Assembly (NCBI GenBank): GCA_016927865.1
Contig: JAFGLU010000117.1
Location: 20,762-84,761 of the forward strand
Direction of reading: 5' to 3'
Source of the DNA: Anaerolineaceae bacterium
Lineage (GTDB): Bacteria > Chloroflexota > Anaerolineae > Anaerolineales > Anaerolineaceae
DNA length: 64,000 bases
Shown: positions 52,151 through 62,896 of the stretch, in pieces
Layout of the letters: each line of letters starts with the position of its first letter
Position numbering within the stretch: the stretch's first letter is position 1
Position numbers and translations under genes: made by a program
The notes under the pieces: generated by a model
Databases searched by the model: none
The model's input: only the letters and a program-made list of their open reading frames with translations
Told to the model about the DNA's origin: nothing

Positions 52151-55059
52151 TAAACACCTCCTGACTTATCGCTGTTGTTTCCGTTGTCGGAAGTTTTTGC
52201 CTTGGAAAGGATGATTTGAGCCCGTGTGACGCCAAGCGCTTTTTGAATTTCCGCGGCGGCAATTTCCAGCATTTGCTGTGGGTCGTTGGTCGCGCGGATT
52301 AACCCGGTGATTTCGAGCACTTTCTTTTCCCGTTCAGCTCTCTGGACGGTCTTTTCAAACAAGCGGGCGTTTTCGAGCGCTACGCTGACCTGCTGGGCCA
52401 CGTCCTGAACAGCGACGACTTCATCGGCAGACCATGAGCGGTCAACACCCTGGTCCTGGACGCGGATGACGCCGATAGTTTCGCCGCGCAGTTGAATGGG
52501 AACGGCCATCACTGCCCGGGTGGTGGAGTCAGGCATGGTTTCGGTCTCAAGGTACGGCTTGCCGGTGGTGATGGCTTCCTGGATGTCTGGCGAATCGGTT
52601 TCGCGAGCCACGACGCCTTGTGGGGTATAGCGGAATGCACGCGAGCGGCGCACCGAGAGGTCGCGAGTCCATTCCTGGCGCAAGTATTGGCGGTGGACAT
52701 TCTGGGCCTCGGCGAGGGCGCGGGCAGTTTCAGAATACAACTGGTTGTTGTATATGGCAATGGCGACCTGGTCGGCCAGAATGGTGAACAACTCAATGTC
52801 GTCGGACGAAAAGGCGTTCAACTCGGTACTTTGAACATCCAAAGCGCCGATGACGCGTTCGTTCACCAGCAGCGGCAGGGCCATTTCGGAGCGGGTGGCG
52901 GGCAGATCAGGGTTGTTGAAGTAGGCGCTGTCGGCGCCGACGTTGGATGCAATTCTGGGTTGGGCAGTGCCGGTGACCGTACCGACAATGCCGGTGTGGC
53001 CGACTTCCAGTTGATGTTGGCGGGCCAGCATGCGCTGGCCGCCCTGGCTGTTGGCTGCGCGCAGCACGGCGTTTTGACGGCTATCGTCCAGCAGGAAGAT
53101 GCCAACGTGGTAGTATCCGAAACGTTCGCTGATCAAGTGGGTGACCGAAGACAGCAAGGCTTGCAATTCCTGAGAGGTGACAATGGAGCGGGCTACGTCC
53201 GCAACGGTCTTGAGTTGGTCTGAGCGTTCGGCCAGAGCTACGTTTTGCTGTTCCAGGTCGTTGGTGCGTTGGGCCACGCGTTGTTCCAGTTCAGCAATAA
53301 ACTGGTTGAGCCGCCCGGTCATGGAGTTGAAGGCTCTAGCCAATGCGCCGGTTTCATCATTGGTGCTGGTGTCTGCTTGCGCTTCCAGGTCGCCTTGGGT
53401 GACCTTTTCAGCCACACGGGTGAGGTTTACGAGCGGCCGGCTGATCAGGCGAGAAACCAGGATGCCTATGAGGCTGACCAGCAAAGCAACCAGCGCGGCG
53501 GTGATGACCGTCAAGCGAATTTGAGACTTCTGGTAAGTGGTGGGATCAAATTCGGCCTGGAAGTAGGCAATTTTCCAGGGAAGTTGCTTGAGCGACACCA
53601 GGGTACCAATTTCGGTAAACTCGGTTACTTCCTGGCGGGGCTTTGGAATTTGAATGTTGAAGTTGATCGATTGGTCTTTCATCGAGCGGAGAATGCGAAC
53701 CAATTCGGGAGCTTCGAAGTAGAGGGTGTTGCCGGTTGAACGTGGCAAACGGTTTTGGCTGACGAGGTTGGATAATTCGCCCTGCGACAGGCGATAGGGG
53801 AAGGTGTAGGTGATTTCTGGCGCATAGGTATCGGCCAGCCGTAAGTTGTTTTCATCGAAAAGTATGGCGTAGGAATAAGGGCCTAACAGACCGGTGTAGT
53901 TTTGCAGAAGCCGCTGCAAAACAAGAGCGCTATAACGCACTCGCAGGACCCCCACTGTTTCGCGGCGGATGTTGCGAACCGGCGCGCAATAGGAGATGAA
54001 GCTTTGGCCGCCTTCCAGAAATTCAAAAGGCACATAGACGGACTGATTGTTGTTGAATGCATCGGTGAAACAGGAATTGGACCCCTCTCGATTGCCGACC
54101 TGGGAGGCGTTGGTGTCAAACACATTGACGCCTTGCCGGTTCAATAGAGCGTATGAGGAAAGGTATTGACGCTCTTCACTCTCGCGAGTTTGTAGGATGC
54201 GCATGACAATAGCCAGCTCATTCTGTAGCTGCTCGTCTGGAGCCTCTTCGCTTAGATATCGCCCAAGAACATCCAGACTGGCTTCGTCTTTGACAATTTC
54301 CAGGTTGCGGACATAGAACGTGTCGATCACCTGGGCTAACTGCTCGGCAGTGACCATCGTTTTGTCGGTGATTTCGCTGCGCAAGGCGCTGAGGGTGAAT
54401 TGGGTCTGGACAAGGGAAGAGATGGACAGTGGAATAATGACCAGGGCAATGAAGGCAGAGGTCAGGCGAATTTCAATGGATGAAGAGACAAATTGCAGGC
54501 TCAGGATAGTGATGTACACCATTACCAAAATGGCGATGACAATGGGCACGCCCAGCTTGATCGCGTGGATGGTTAGCTGATCGACCAGTACCAGGTTACC
54601 AACAACCGCAATGGTTGCAGCAGAGACAATGCCGTAAATGATCCAAAGATTACTGCGTTTGTGAAAACCAAAAGCCGATGCCGCGATGAGACCATATAAA
54701 AGGTTGACCAGGGCGGTGGGCAGACTCACATCTTCGACCAGAATGCTGGCAGAGAGGAGTGCCAGGGACAAGAAAATGCTGAGGAGTGAAATGCGGCCCA
54801 TGGCGTGGTGATCTTGAAACGCGCCGGCAGTCAGTGGCAAACTGTACACACTCACCAGGAAGAACGCGATGGACAGAACGACAAATTGCCAGTCGCCAAA
54901 GGTGCTGGTGCCGACGATGAAAGCCAGCGCCGCCACCGAGGTAAACAGGGTTAGGGGGATCGCCAACAGCCGAACTGTCTTGCGAACCTGGGCAGCATGA
55001 TCCTGCGGCTGATTTGCCGTAAGGGGGCTCAAGGGGGCAGTTTGGTTGAGTTGTGTCAT
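52150..55059 (-). CDS. Membrane sensor: multi-helix, extracytoplasmic domain, HAMP, two GAFs, no kinase
   Basis: A 969-residue protein. About six membrane helices (28-235) precede a large extracytoplasmic, Cache-like region (240-512). A further helix (513-535), HAMP (536-590; SRPLVNLTRVAEKVTQGDLEA) and coiled coil follow, then two GAF domains (about 630-770 and 790-905). There is no HisKA, ATPase, cyclase or methyl-accepting region. The C-terminal 55 residues (EKKVLEITGLIRATNDPQQM...IQKALG) are a module shared with the other three sensors. It presumably signals through protein contacts to the soluble kinase. Start 20 nt after the upstream sensor. Confidence 0.85.
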   Translation of the reverse strand: MTQLNQTAPLSPLTANQPQDHAAQVRKTVRLLAIPLTLFTSVAALAFIVGTSTFGDWQFVVLSIAFFLVSVYSLPLTAGAFQDHHAMGRISLLSIFLSLALLSASILVEDVSLPTALVNLLYGLIAASAFGFHKRSNLWIIYGIVSAATIAVVGNLVLVDQLTIHAIKLGVPIVIAILVMVYITILSLQFVSSSIEIRLTSAFIALVIIPLSISSLVQTQFTLSALRSEITDKTMVTAEQLAQVIDTFYVRNLEIVKDEASLDVLGRYLSEEAPDEQLQNELAIVMRILQTRESEERQYLSSYALLNRQGVNVFDTNASQVGNREGSNSCFTDAFNNNQSVYVPFEFLEGGQSFISYCAPVRNIRRETVGVLRVRYSALVLQRLLQNYTGLLGPYSYAILFDENNLRLADTYAPEITYTFPYRLSQGELSNLVSQNRLPRSTGNTLYFEAPELVRILRSMKDQSINFNIQIPKPRQEVTEFTEIGTLVSLKQLPWKIAYFQAEFDPTTYQKSQIRLTVITAALVALLVSLIGILVSRLISRPLVNLTRVAEKVTQGDLEAQADTSTNDETGALARAFNSMTGRLNQFIAELEQRVAQRTNDLEQQNVALAERSDQLKTVADVARSIVTSQELQALLSSVTHLISERFGYYHVGIFLLDDSRQNAVLRAANSQGGQRMLARQHQLEVGHTGIVGTVTGTAQPRIASNVGADSAYFNNPDLPATRSEMALPLLVNERVIGALDVQSTELNAFSSDDIELFTILADQVAIAIYNNQLYSETARALAEAQNVHRQYLRQEWTRDLSVRRSRAFRYTPQGVVARETDSPDIQEAITTGKPYLETETMPDSTTRAVMAVPIQLRGETIGVIRVQDQGVDRSWSADEVVAVQDVAQQVSVALENARLFEKTVQRAEREKKVLEITGLIRATNDPQQMLEIAAAEIQKALGVTRAQIILSKAKTSDNGNNSDKSGGV

Positions 55060-55079
55060 TCAACCTCTCAGGTTGGGGG

Positions 55080-56798
55080 TTAGTCCGGTGAATGGAGCTG
55101 GACGACCACTTCAGCGACGCCCAGAGATTGGCCTAATTCGTTCGCGGCAATGCGGAGGATGCTTTCGACATCGGTCGCGGCGCGAACTTTGGATGAGACA
55201 TCGCCTACTAACCGTTCGCGTTGAGCGCGGAACTGGATTTCTTCCAGCAGGCGGGCGTTCTCTAGAGACACAGCCAGGCGGTCGGTTGCGTCACGCACCA
55301 GCTCGATCATCTCTGGAGAGAGACGAGTGCTGGCAAAACGCAAGTTGACCACGCCAATGGGTTGACCGCGCAATGAGATGGGCACGGCGATGGCGGTGAC
55401 GCCAGGCTCGAGTGGTGTGGCAACCAGATTGGCTTGGCGCAGTGCTTGCTCGGCTTCGGGGGCAAGCGAGGCGTGCGGAGCGACCTCTGATTCGCGATAT
55501 TGGAAGCCGTAAGACTTGCGCGCATTGCGCAAGAAGTTCTGCCAGGATTGTTGTGTGGATTGGCGGTAGGTGCCTTCCAGTTCTTGCAAGCTCTGTTGGA
55601 AGGATTCCAGCAGGCGAGCTTTATCGACGGCTGTAGCGAGTTGGTCGGCAATGATTTGCAACACCTCTACGTCGACCGGGGAGAAGGGGTTGCGTTGCGT
55701 ACTTTGCACGTCCAGGGCGCCGATGATGCGCTCCCCAATGCGCAAAGGAACGGCGATTTCGGAAGCGGTGTCGGGGAGGAGTGGATTTTTGAAGTGGTTG
55801 GGGTCTTGGGTCACGTCAGCAGTAATGCGAGATTCGCCTTTGGAGGTCACATAGCCGACAATGCCAATTTCACCAATTTTTAGGCGGTGCTCGCGCTGGA
55901 GCATTGCCGCGCCGGCTTCGCCCGTGGCCGCGCGCAGAATAGCGAACTCGTTTTTCTCATCATTGAGGAACAGACCGGCGTGGTAGAAACTGAACTCTTC
56001 GCGGATGATGTTGACAGCTTTGTTCAGAAGGTCGTCCATGGTGGACTCGGCGGAGATTTCATTGCCAATCCGGCGGGCGGCATCCATGCGGGTGATGCGC
56101 ATGTTCAATTCGTCGGTGCGCTGCTGAACGCGGGTTTCCAGGGAGCGGCTTTCTGCTTCCAAATCAGTGGAGAGCTTTTTCTGCTTCTGCAGTGTATCTG
56201 AAAGGCCCTGCAGAAACACGTTGATCGAAAGAACAACTGCCACGCCACAGTATAGGAATGCAATGGCGGTTACCATCCATGCCGTGAATTGACCCGAATT
56301 CACCAGAACATCAAAACGCGGCATATCAATGATGCTTTTGCTCATCAGGTAGCCGAACGCAAGCAAGTACACAAGTAATCCCAGCAAACTCAATGTGCCC
56401 GCTCTCTGGCCGAATAAAACTCCAGTGAGAACAATGAAGGTGAGCAAGAATAAAATGCCGTTGCCGCTTAATGCTTGCCGAAAGAGCATGACCGTGCCGA
56501 TGATGGCCAGGATTGACACAAAAGATAAGGCCCGTAGGCGGTAGGGTAGTTTCCTGTTAATGGTTACTACCCCAATGGCTACAATGATGGCCGGGTAAAA
56601 GATCAGATCAAATACACTCGATTGCTGGATGGTCAAACCGAACCCCAAAATTACGCCGAGCAAACCCAAACCAAACAGGCCGTTGAGATTGTATTGCAGA
56701 ATGATTTCACGTTGCCGTTGAATTTCTTCTCTCTGTTGTGCCTGGGGCGGCAGGTTGGTCGGAGACAAATGATTTACGAAGCGTTGGAAGAAGTTCAT
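55080..56798 (-). CDS. Membrane GAF sensor without output domain
   Basis: A 572-residue protein. Residues 1-205 contain about six membrane helices, followed by a coiled coil (206-245) and two GAF domains (about 250-395 and 405-520). The second GAF is preceded by QSTQQSWQNFLRNARKSYG. It ends in the shared tail (RERLVGDVSSKVRAATDVES, AANELGQSLGVAEV). No kinase or other enzymatic domain is present. The ATG overlaps the upstream sensor's stop by 4 nt, so production is coupled. Ligand unknown. Confidence 0.83.
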   Translation of the reverse strand: MNFFQRFVNHLSPTNLPPQAQQREEIQRQREIILQYNLNGLFGLGLLGVILGFGLTIQQSSVFDLIFYPAIIVAIGVVTINRKLPYRLRALSFVSILAIIGTVMLFRQALSGNGILFLLTFIVLTGVLFGQRAGTLSLLGLLVYLLAFGYLMSKSIIDMPRFDVLVNSGQFTAWMVTAIAFLYCGVAVVLSINVFLQGLSDTLQKQKKLSTDLEAESRSLETRVQQRTDELNMRITRMDAARRIGNEISAESTMDDLLNKAVNIIREEFSFYHAGLFLNDEKNEFAILRAATGEAGAAMLQREHRLKIGEIGIVGYVTSKGESRITADVTQDPNHFKNPLLPDTASEIAVPLRIGERIIGALDVQSTQRNPFSPVDVEVLQIIADQLATAVDKARLLESFQQSLQELEGTYRQSTQQSWQNFLRNARKSYGFQYRESEVAPHASLAPEAEQALRQANLVATPLEPGVTAIAVPISLRGQPIGVVNLRFASTRLSPEMIELVRDATDRLAVSLENARLLEEIQFRAQRERLVGDVSSKVRAATDVESILRIAANELGQSLGVAEVVVQLHSPD

Positions 56799-58483
56799 AG
56801 GGCTTTCTCCTTCCCGTTATTGCCAGGCTGATCGGAGTCGGCTGATAGGTCATAGGCGGAGGCAGGCAGGAGCTGGATGGTTGCTTCGACCACCGCAGGA
56901 AGCTGGCCGAACTCTTCGACTGCGGCTCTGAGAATGTTTTCGACATCCCGCGCGCGGTTGAAGCGGTTGGAGAAGGCGTTCAGTTTTTGCTCCTGAATGG
57001 CGCGGCGCTCGGTTTCTTGGACGAGGCGGGCGTTTTCCAGGGCCAGGGCGGTTTGGGTGGTGAGGGCATCAATGAAGGCCATGTCTTCCTGGGTGAGCGC
57101 TTCTTCGGTCAGGTCCAGGGTGAGGTGCCCGATGACCTGCTCGCGCAAGGAGATGGGTAAGCTGGTCAGGTTGCCACCTAAGTCTCTGTTTCGGTCATCC
57201 GATGTGTAGATCGCGGAAATTTGTCCACTTTCGTCCAGCGCTTCGCTCCACACCTGCTGGACATAGTTGCGGTTTAGGACGCGTACTTCTTCTAGGTTGC
57301 GCTCCAGCTCCCTGTATAAGCGGCTGTTCTCGACCGCGATGGCCAGGCTGTCTGCAATGCCTTGCAGAATGATGATATCGTTTTCATCAAAGGCCTGGGC
57401 TTCTTGAGATTGGATGGTGATGGCGCCAACAGCCATGTCGCGGCTCATGATGGGTAGGGCCAGCTCAGAGCGGGTGAGGGGCAGGAATGGGTTGTTGAAG
57501 CGCACGGCCTCGTTGCCGACGTCCAGGGCGATGCGTGCCTGGCGGTTGGCCATGCACCAGCCGATCATGGAAGTGCCGCCGACGGGGAGAGCATGATGTT
57601 GGGAGAGCATCGCTTTGCCTGCTTCGCCTGTTCCGGCGCGCAGGATTGCATTCTTGCCGGCTTGATCGAGCAGGAATATGCCGGTGTAGTAGAGACCTAA
57701 TTGGGTGTTAATGAGTTCGGCAACACGCTGGAAGATGGCTTCAGGATCACTCAACCCGCTGATGGCCCGGACGATTTCGGCGGCGGTGTTCATTTGCTTA
57801 AGGCGCACCTGTAAGTCGGCAGTGCGCTCTTCAATCCTGTTTTCCAGGTCCAAACGCTCTTTCTGGAGGCTGTCGGTCATCTCTTCACGTTCCTTCAAGA
57901 CTCGGGCGAGGCCGGAGAAAAGAGCGGAGATTGAAACAACGATACCAACAGAGATCATCAACGAAATGACGCCACTTTGAACATAGGGCGTGCCCTGGAA
58001 GAAGATATCTTTGAAAGGCGTGCTGATGGCGCCGACTTCGAGGAGGCGACCCATCAAGAAGATGGTCACAGCGGAAAGAACTGCGCTTCCCAGGCTGATC
58101 CATAAGTTGGTGAAGATGGCCGAGAGGACGACGAAGATGAGCAACCACAAGCGCACTTCCCCCAAAGAACCCGAATCCCATAATTGGCTGACGCCCAGGA
58201 TGTAGGCGATAAGGAGTACTGTGCCGGTGCGCAGGAGGAAGGGCCATTCGCGCTTGACCAGAGCCAGGCTGATCCAGATGAAGATCACGACATAGAAAGC
58301 GGACAGGAGGGATTGCCCGGCCTGCAAAGATTGAACCACGGCAAGGCCGATGGCTGGAATTCCTAGGATGAACAACCCAATGAGGAAGCTTTGGAGAACT
58401 TTTTCCCGCAGCACCGCCAGGCCGCCTTTGGCGGCAATGCTAACGGGGGTATAAGCCGGGAGGAGCCTCTTGAGGAATTCCAT
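56795..58483 (-). CDS. Membrane GAF sensor without output domain (paralogue)
   Basis: A 562-residue paralogue of the neighbouring sensor: about six membrane helices (25-205), coiled coil, then two GAF domains (about 245-390 and 400-505). It ends in the shared tail (QEQKLNAFSNRFNRARDVEN, AAVEEFGQLPAVVEATIQL). Similarity to the 572-residue protein over its whole length indicates tandem duplication. The start codon shares one base with the preceding stop (TAATG). No output domain is visible. Confidence 0.83.
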   Translation of the reverse strand: MEFLKRLLPAYTPVSIAAKGGLAVLREKVLQSFLIGLFILGIPAIGLAVVQSLQAGQSLLSAFYVVIFIWISLALVKREWPFLLRTGTVLLIAYILGVSQLWDSGSLGEVRLWLLIFVVLSAIFTNLWISLGSAVLSAVTIFLMGRLLEVGAISTPFKDIFFQGTPYVQSGVISLMISVGIVVSISALFSGLARVLKEREEMTDSLQKERLDLENRIEERTADLQVRLKQMNTAAEIVRAISGLSDPEAIFQRVAELINTQLGLYYTGIFLLDQAGKNAILRAGTGEAGKAMLSQHHALPVGGTSMIGWCMANRQARIALDVGNEAVRFNNPFLPLTRSELALPIMSRDMAVGAITIQSQEAQAFDENDIIILQGIADSLAIAVENSRLYRELERNLEEVRVLNRNYVQQVWSEALDESGQISAIYTSDDRNRDLGGNLTSLPISLREQVIGHLTLDLTEEALTQEDMAFIDALTTQTALALENARLVQETERRAIQEQKLNAFSNRFNRARDVENILRAAVEEFGQLPAVVEATIQLLPASAYDLSADSDQPGNNGKEKAL

Positions 58484-61400
58484 TATTTCACCTCCGCGGC
58501 GTCATCATCGTGACCGTTGTTGCCGGGACTGGCAATGGGCCTGGTTTGGGTGGTTAGAGGTTCCCGCGAGGCTTCGTCGCTCTCCAACCCCAGTTGGATG
58601 TTGGCCCGGCGGGCGCCCAGGGCACGGCCAATTTCTTCGACAGAGGTCTGTAGAATGGTCTGCATATCGACCGAGCGTCGAATGCGGCTGGTGGCGTTGA
58701 ACAGGGTTTGTTGGCGTTCGACCTGGCGGCGGATTTGAACCACCAGGCGGTAGTTTGAGATGATTGCGCCGAGGTTATTGGCCAGGGCTGTCATAATTTC
58801 CTGGTCGTTTTCGCTGAAGAAGGCCAGCCGGTCGGATTCCAGGTTGAGGACGCCCATGAGCTCTTCACCAAACATGATGGGCAGAGCCAGTTCTGAGAGG
58901 GTGTCCTCGTTTCCGCGTATGTACAGCGGATCGCTGCGCACATCGGTGACGCGCACGGGCTGGCGAGTGGTTGCGGCTGCGCCAACCAGCCCCTGATCCA
59001 CGTTGTAACGCCGCTGGAGGGTGCCAGAGGCGTATCCGGACATGGCGAAGGGCACCATCTCATTGTCGTTTGCCAGCAGCAAGATGGCGGCATGGTCGGC
59101 AATGTGCGCAGAGCAAAGGCCGCCGGCGACCACATCCATTGCCTCGGTCAATGACCCGGCAGTGGTGGCGGTGGCGGTCACCTGGTGCAGCAGGCGGTGC
59201 TTGGTCAGCATGTCCTGAGTGTTGGTAAACTGGTCGGCGTTGTTGATGGCTACGGCCAATTGGTCGGCCAGAATGCTCAAGATGCTTACATCGGTGGGCG
59301 TGAACACCCCCGGTTTGTTGCTTTGTACGTCCAGGGCTCCTAAAACGCGGTCGCCGATGGTGAGCGGAATGGCCATTTCGGCACGCGTGTCGGGCAGCAG
59401 CGGGTTGGGGAAGTGGTTGGGGTCGTCGCGAACATCGTGGACGATGAGGGCTTCGGCTGTTTTCGTTGTCTGGCCGACGATGGAGCGCGAACCAACGGCC
59501 AGTTTGTGCCCCGAGGATTTCATCTCGCGGCCGGCTTCTCCGGTGGATTCGCGCAAGACGGCGTACTCACCCACTGCGTCGAGCAGGAAGATGGAGGCGT
59601 GATAGTAGCCGAAGCGCTCGCGGATTAATTCAACCGATTTGCGCAGAAGCTCATCTACGTCCAGGATGGAGGAGGAGTCGCGAGCGATTTCGGCGGCGAT
59701 GAGGATTTCATCGGCGCGCTGGCGGGCGACGGATTCGGCGGTTTTGATCTCGGTGATATCGCGGCGCACACTGAGCAGGCCGGTGGGGGAGCCGTTGGGA
59801 GAAAGAATGGGGATGCGCGAGGTGAGGAACCAGAATTCATCCTCATTGTGCTGGATGCGTTCTACCGAGCCGTAGTTATCTCTGCCAGAGTGCATGGCGG
59901 CCTGGTCCGTCTCGGCGATGCGGGCGGCTTCGCCTTCGTTAAAGATGTCAAAGTCGGTTTTGCCGATCAGGCTTTCGGCGTCCTGGTCAAATTGCGAAGC
60001 CAGGGCCTGGCTGACGCGCTGGTACTGGCCTTCGGAGTCCTTGATGGCGATGACATCGGGCGTGTTTTGTAGCCAGGTGTTGAGCAGGTTGCGCTCCGCG
60101 TCATAGGCACTGAGGGCGTCCTGCATTTCATCGAGGAGCTGGGCATTGCGGATGGAGGTGCCGATTTGACTGGCCAGGGTGGTGATCAGGTTGAGATCGT
60201 GCTGGGTGAAGCGTTCCTCGGTCTCGAGGTCCTGAACAACCAGCGCGCCAACCAGGTCGCCAGCTACGATGAGAGGAATGCCCATCCAGGATTTGGCGGG
60301 TTTGCCCACAAAGCGAGCCCCCAATTCGCGGGCCTTTTGCTCGGTATTTCTGGTGAGCATGAGCGGCTTGCGGTTTTTGATGACGTGGGAGGTCAGGCCT
60401 TCACCCAAGGGGAAGGGGTCATAGCTGGTGATTTCGCCGGACTCGTAAGCGTAGGGAACTTCGATGAGTTCGGTTTTGGGGTTGTAGAGGGTGATGGCGA
60501 AGCTGAGATCGTCGCCCAGGGTCTGCATGATCTGCTGGTGCAGCACGTGGTAGAGACGGTCGAGGTTGGTTTCGGCGGAGGTGGCTTGACTGAAATTGGC
60601 CAGCAGTTGCAGTTCGGAAAGGCGATCCTGGAGGGTGCCCATGACCGTAAAGCGATCGAGGGAGGTGGTGATGACCTCGGCCAGGTTGGCGAAGGGCTGA
60701 AGGATCTCTTGTCCGGCGCGATCTTCGGCGCGGAAGCCCAGGATGATGATTTTGGACAGCTTGCCGGTCTCGAAGGAGGGGAAGATGGCAGCGGATTTGC
60801 AGTTGCGGCGCAGGAAGAAGGAGAGGATGTTGTCGAAGTCGTTGGGTTGGGCGATGTTGTCGACAAAAACCATTTCGCCGGGGGTGAGGGCTTGGATGAT
60901 CTTTTGGGCGGGAATGGAGATGGAGCGCAACCCTTGATCCACTTTGTTGGCGCTGGCGTCATATAGATGCAGGACGCGCAGGTCGGAACCCTCGAGGGAG
61001 AGGTACGCGTTTGTGCGCGGGATTTGGGGCAGGATATCAATCATGAGCCGGTCGATGTCGGCTCTTTCCCGCGACTGGGTGATCTGGCGGGTGACTTTAT
61101 AGAGCAGCGAGGTTTCTTCGAGGTCCACCTGGGCGGTTTCGAGCAGGCGGATGTTTTGAATGGCGCCCGCTACCTGGTTGGCTAGAGTTTGCAAGACGAA
61201 GATGTCGTCGGGGGAGAATGAATCGGGCTGAGCGGAGCGAATATCGAGGACGCCCAGCACCTGGGAGCCGGCCGAAATGGGGATGGCTGCCTGGCTGAGC
61301 GTGTCGGGGATGATCTCGTCGAAGCGGTAAGCGGGATCTTCGCGGGTGTCTTGAATGATGCGCGGTTGGTTGTTGCGGGCCGCCATGCCCACCGGAGAAG

Positions 61401-62886
61401 GATCGCCGACGGGGATGCGCTCGCCTTTCTCCATGCGCTTGAGGCCGATTTCACCGCTGGCCTTGCGCAGGGTGACGTGGATGCCGTTGGGCTCGGTCAG
61501 GTAGATGGATGTATGATGGTAGCCAAAACGCTCATTGACCAGCTCGGCGGTGCGCTCGAGGGTGTCGCCCAGATTGCTGGTGGAGATGGCCATTTGGGCC
61601 ACTTCTGAGGCGGTGCGCAACTGGCTGGTGCGGTGTTCCACCTGTTGTTCCAGGGTCTGGTAGAGAGTCTCATACTCGTCGGCCATCTGGTTCATGGAAG
61701 CGCTGAGCAATCCAATCTCATCTTTGCGCTGGATGGAGGTAGTGCGGGCCGAAAGGTTTCCGTCGGCGAGGCGCTGGGCTACCTCGGTTAGTTGGAGGAT
61801 GGGCTCTACCACCTGCTTTGATCCAATGTAGATAGCCAGACCGGCTAAAACCATCACCAGCAACAGCACAACGGCTGTCACCGGCTCGATCAGACGGATA
61901 TCGGAGCGGATGGCGGCGACTGGAACTTCCATGACCAACCAGGAGTCGATTTCCGGATAGTAGCGGGTGTAGCCAAACACGTCGACGCTGTTATAGGAAT
62001 TCAGGCGGAAACTTCCGCTGGTGTCCCCGCCCTGGCGGAGCCCGCTGATGTATTGCGTGACCTCTAAATTAGTCGGGAATGCCTGAGCGGTGGTAGCCGA
62101 TTCGCTTCCGATGTAGTTGCCGTGGTTGAGAAGAAGATATGGCCGCCCTTTGGGGAAGATTTCGGCCATTTCCCAGATCATTTGGGCAAAAAAGTCGGAG
62201 GAGGTGATGCCGACAACGGTGACAGGCTGATCCATGCCTTTTGGAGTGAATGTACGAGCCGTTACCAGCACCGTTTGGTTGGCATAGGTGGGAGGAAGGA
62301 TGTTAAAAGCGACCAGAGAGGCGTCCTTGTTGAGAACTTCCCTCAGGACTCTTTCGTCCAGAGGAGTGTTCGTTCCGCCGGTGACCTGCTGGATCCAATT
62401 GTTGTCCGTTCCCACCAGGATGGTCATGTCTGGGTTGAGGATGAACACCTCGTCAAACATCGGTTCGAGATCGCTGCCGGAGCTGGCTGTGCCCTTCATC
62501 ATCGTAATTGCAATGTTGTTCTCAGGTTTTTCGCCCTGAGCGGCAGCAGAAAGCAGTTGGACGACAGCCTCACGAAACGTGCCGTTATAGGCGAGGTTGT
62601 CCATCGCCCAGGTACGGGCGAAGGCGTATTGGGCGACCTCTTCTTCATTGGCGTTTACCAGGGCGGTGAGCTGCTGGTAGGTGGTGCGGCGCACCTGCTG
62701 GTTCATGCGGATGGAAGCTACGGTCACGACGATTAAAAGTGGGAGGATCGAGATGGCGAGCATGGTGACCACGGCGGTCTTGGCCAGGCTGGGCTTGCGA
62801 ATGTAATTGGTTAGAAGTCTCCAGGCCGCCCGCAGATTTCTAACAATCCAAGACCAACTTTTATCCAGCAGGGACTCAAAATCCAT
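58483..62886 (-). CDS. Large Cache-HAMP-GAF-PAS membrane sensor without kinase
   Basis: A 1467-residue sensor. TM1 (37-59) is followed by an extracytoplasmic dCache-like domain (60-330), TM2 (about 333-357) and HAMP (355-410). Three GAF-type domains follow (430-920), then a PAS domain (930-1045; NTWLQNTPDVIAIKDSEGQY) with a PAC-like end (LSVRRDITEIKTAE), and two more GAFs (1070-1370). The end carries the shared tail (VERQQTLFNATSRIRRSVDM, TSVEEIGRALG). There is no transmitter or effector domain despite the length. It is the first sensor gene, 10 nt after the second stand-alone receiver gene. Confidence 0.87.
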   Translation of the reverse strand: MDFESLLDKSWSWIVRNLRAAWRLLTNYIRKPSLAKTAVVTMLAISILPLLIVVTVASIRMNQQVRRTTYQQLTALVNANEEEVAQYAFARTWAMDNLAYNGTFREAVVQLLSAAAQGEKPENNIAITMMKGTASSGSDLEPMFDEVFILNPDMTILVGTDNNWIQQVTGGTNTPLDERVLREVLNKDASLVAFNILPPTYANQTVLVTARTFTPKGMDQPVTVVGITSSDFFAQMIWEMAEIFPKGRPYLLLNHGNYIGSESATTAQAFPTNLEVTQYISGLRQGGDTSGSFRLNSYNSVDVFGYTRYYPEIDSWLVMEVPVAAIRSDIRLIEPVTAVVLLLVMVLAGLAIYIGSKQVVEPILQLTEVAQRLADGNLSARTTSIQRKDEIGLLSASMNQMADEYETLYQTLEQQVEHRTSQLRTASEVAQMAISTSNLGDTLERTAELVNERFGYHHTSIYLTEPNGIHVTLRKASGEIGLKRMEKGERIPVGDPSPVGMAARNNQPRIIQDTREDPAYRFDEIIPDTLSQAAIPISAGSQVLGVLDIRSAQPDSFSPDDIFVLQTLANQVAGAIQNIRLLETAQVDLEETSLLYKVTRQITQSRERADIDRLMIDILPQIPRTNAYLSLEGSDLRVLHLYDASANKVDQGLRSISIPAQKIIQALTPGEMVFVDNIAQPNDFDNILSFFLRRNCKSAAIFPSFETGKLSKIIILGFRAEDRAGQEILQPFANLAEVITTSLDRFTVMGTLQDRLSELQLLANFSQATSAETNLDRLYHVLHQQIMQTLGDDLSFAITLYNPKTELIEVPYAYESGEITSYDPFPLGEGLTSHVIKNRKPLMLTRNTEQKARELGARFVGKPAKSWMGIPLIVAGDLVGALVVQDLETEERFTQHDLNLITTLASQIGTSIRNAQLLDEMQDALSAYDAERNLLNTWLQNTPDVIAIKDSEGQYQRVSQALASQFDQDAESLIGKTDFDIFNEGEAARIAETDQAAMHSGRDNYGSVERIQHNEDEFWFLTSRIPILSPNGSPTGLLSVRRDITEIKTAESVARQRADEILIAAEIARDSSSILDVDELLRKSVELIRERFGYYHASIFLLDAVGEYAVLRESTGEAGREMKSSGHKLAVGSRSIVGQTTKTAEALIVHDVRDDPNHFPNPLLPDTRAEMAIPLTIGDRVLGALDVQSNKPGVFTPTDVSILSILADQLAVAINNADQFTNTQDMLTKHRLLHQVTATATTAGSLTEAMDVVAGGLCSAHIADHAAILLLANDNEMVPFAMSGYASGTLQRRYNVDQGLVGAAATTRQPVRVTDVRSDPLYIRGNEDTLSELALPIMFGEELMGVLNLESDRLAFFSENDQEIMTALANNLGAIISNYRLVVQIRRQVERQQTLFNATSRIRRSVDMQTILQTSVEEIGRALGARRANIQLGLESDEASREPLTTQTRPIASPGNNGHDDDAAEVK

Positions 62887-62896
62887 ACCCTACTCC

